Of a stretch of 5,435 bases of DNA, positions 5,336-5,435 are shown one piece after another. Position numbers and translations under genes: made by a program. Origin of the DNA: Kofleriaceae bacterium (GTDB lineage Bacteria; Myxococcota_A; Polyangia; Haliangiales; Haliangiaceae). Below the pieces are notes generated by a model. The model was not told where the DNA came from and made no database searches. It saw only the letters and a list, made by a program, of their open reading frames with translations. Each line of letters opens with the position of its first letter. Positions within the stretch are counted from its first letter, which is position 1. The stretch is from positions 1-5,435 of the forward strand of contig JAESTW010000808.1 in assembly GCA_016763395.1 (NCBI GenBank). Reading direction: 5' to 3'.

Positions 5336-5435
5336 GATATCAAAAGCGGATATCAAAAGCCCCCAGGGCGGGACCAGCGAGCGGGCCAGCGCATGGCATA
5401 TCAAACCCATGGCATATCAATAGAGGGCATATCAA
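5336..5435. repeat. Direct repeats with ATATCAA core, running off the edge
   Basis: Five same-strand copies of ATATCAA begin at 5337, 5350, 5398, 5414 and 5429. The first two are within GATATCAAAAGC units 13 bases apart (5336-5347, 5349-5360). The last three are within GGCATATCAA units at 5395, 5411 and 5426, 16 and 15 bases apart, the last ending exactly at the window end. CATGGCATATCAA is shared in full by the units at 5392 and 5408. Between the two groups, GGGACCAGCG (5370) and GGGCCAGCG (5383) form another 13-base-period pair. The array probably continues beyond the window. It could be iterated binding sites, a minisatellite or an intergenic repeat; nothing here decides which. Confidence 0.6.

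Larger units (their letters stand above)
5087..5435. other. Gene-free right end rich in palindromes and repeats
   Basis: No gene is supported here. The - strand frame at 5118-5306 crosses the palindromes, resembles nothing I know and is probably chance. One + frame is open from 5270 to the window end, but lacks an early start codon and a ribosome site. The segment holds the GTCCGG palindrome cluster, a TTGGTACCAA palindrome (5203-5212), an AT-rich patch (about 5236-5273), repeated GTCCAG (5273 and 5287), and the ATATCAA repeats at the edge. The - strand promoter of the transposase gene should lie here, but I could not fix a convincing one. Confidence 0.5.

Noticed and set aside
5270..5435. 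+ strand frame open to the right edge, reading through the ATATCAA repeats
   Set aside because: The only ATG is at 5393 with no ribosome site, and an open run of 55 codons is not rare by chance. It cannot be judged without more sequence.
5336..5435. CRISPR array
   Set aside because: Repeat units are 10-13 bases with 3-6 base gaps, far too short for CRISPR repeats and spacers, and no cas gene is present.

Overview
The window carries the end of a division-and-cell-wall (dcw) type cluster, ftsQ-ftsA-ftsZ, all on the + strand and covering about 312-3937. A short intrinsic terminator follows. After it comes a REP-associated tyrosine transposase-like gene (RAYT, Y1/HUH family) on the - strand (4181-5086), then about 340 bases without a gene that are rich in palindromes and short direct repeats, running off the right edge. 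By eye the base composition is near balanced.

Organism: FtsA and FtsZ read like those of Myxococcota / former Deltaproteobacteria. FtsA has the long collinear match to myxobacterial FtsA that I know from memory. The RAYT is also of the roughly 300-residue type with a C-terminal 'FP.GTY' tail that is common in that group. I infer an uncultured or marine deltaproteobacterial / myxococcotal lineage. This is inference from recalled families, not a search result.

Layout: 1-311 has no supportable gene, only a small hairpin and stop-rich frames; murB, murC or ddl, often found before ftsQ, are not visible. FtsQ (312 or 342 to 1229) is the membrane-anchored POTRA protein. FtsA (1236-2468) is the actin-like membrane tether, 6 bases after ftsQ. 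A 107-base spacer precedes FtsZ (2576-3937), the tubulin-like GTPase. The three act together: FtsZ forms the ring, FtsA ties it to the membrane through its C-terminal amphipathic helix and binds the FtsZ C-terminal peptide, and FtsQ links the ring to the periplasmic septum machinery. The gene order and tight ftsQ-ftsA spacing support co-transcription, ending at the hairpin at 3950-3967.

The most interesting part is the right third. The RAYT gene converges on ftsZ. A cluster of GTCCGG/CCGGAC palindromes lies at 5145-5189, just upstream of its start, and an imperfect inverted repeat lies just downstream of its stop. Such palindromes near a RAYT are what a REP/REPIN system would look like. Further right, a set of direct repeats sharing ATATCAA (5336-5435) reaches the window end and is unexplained.
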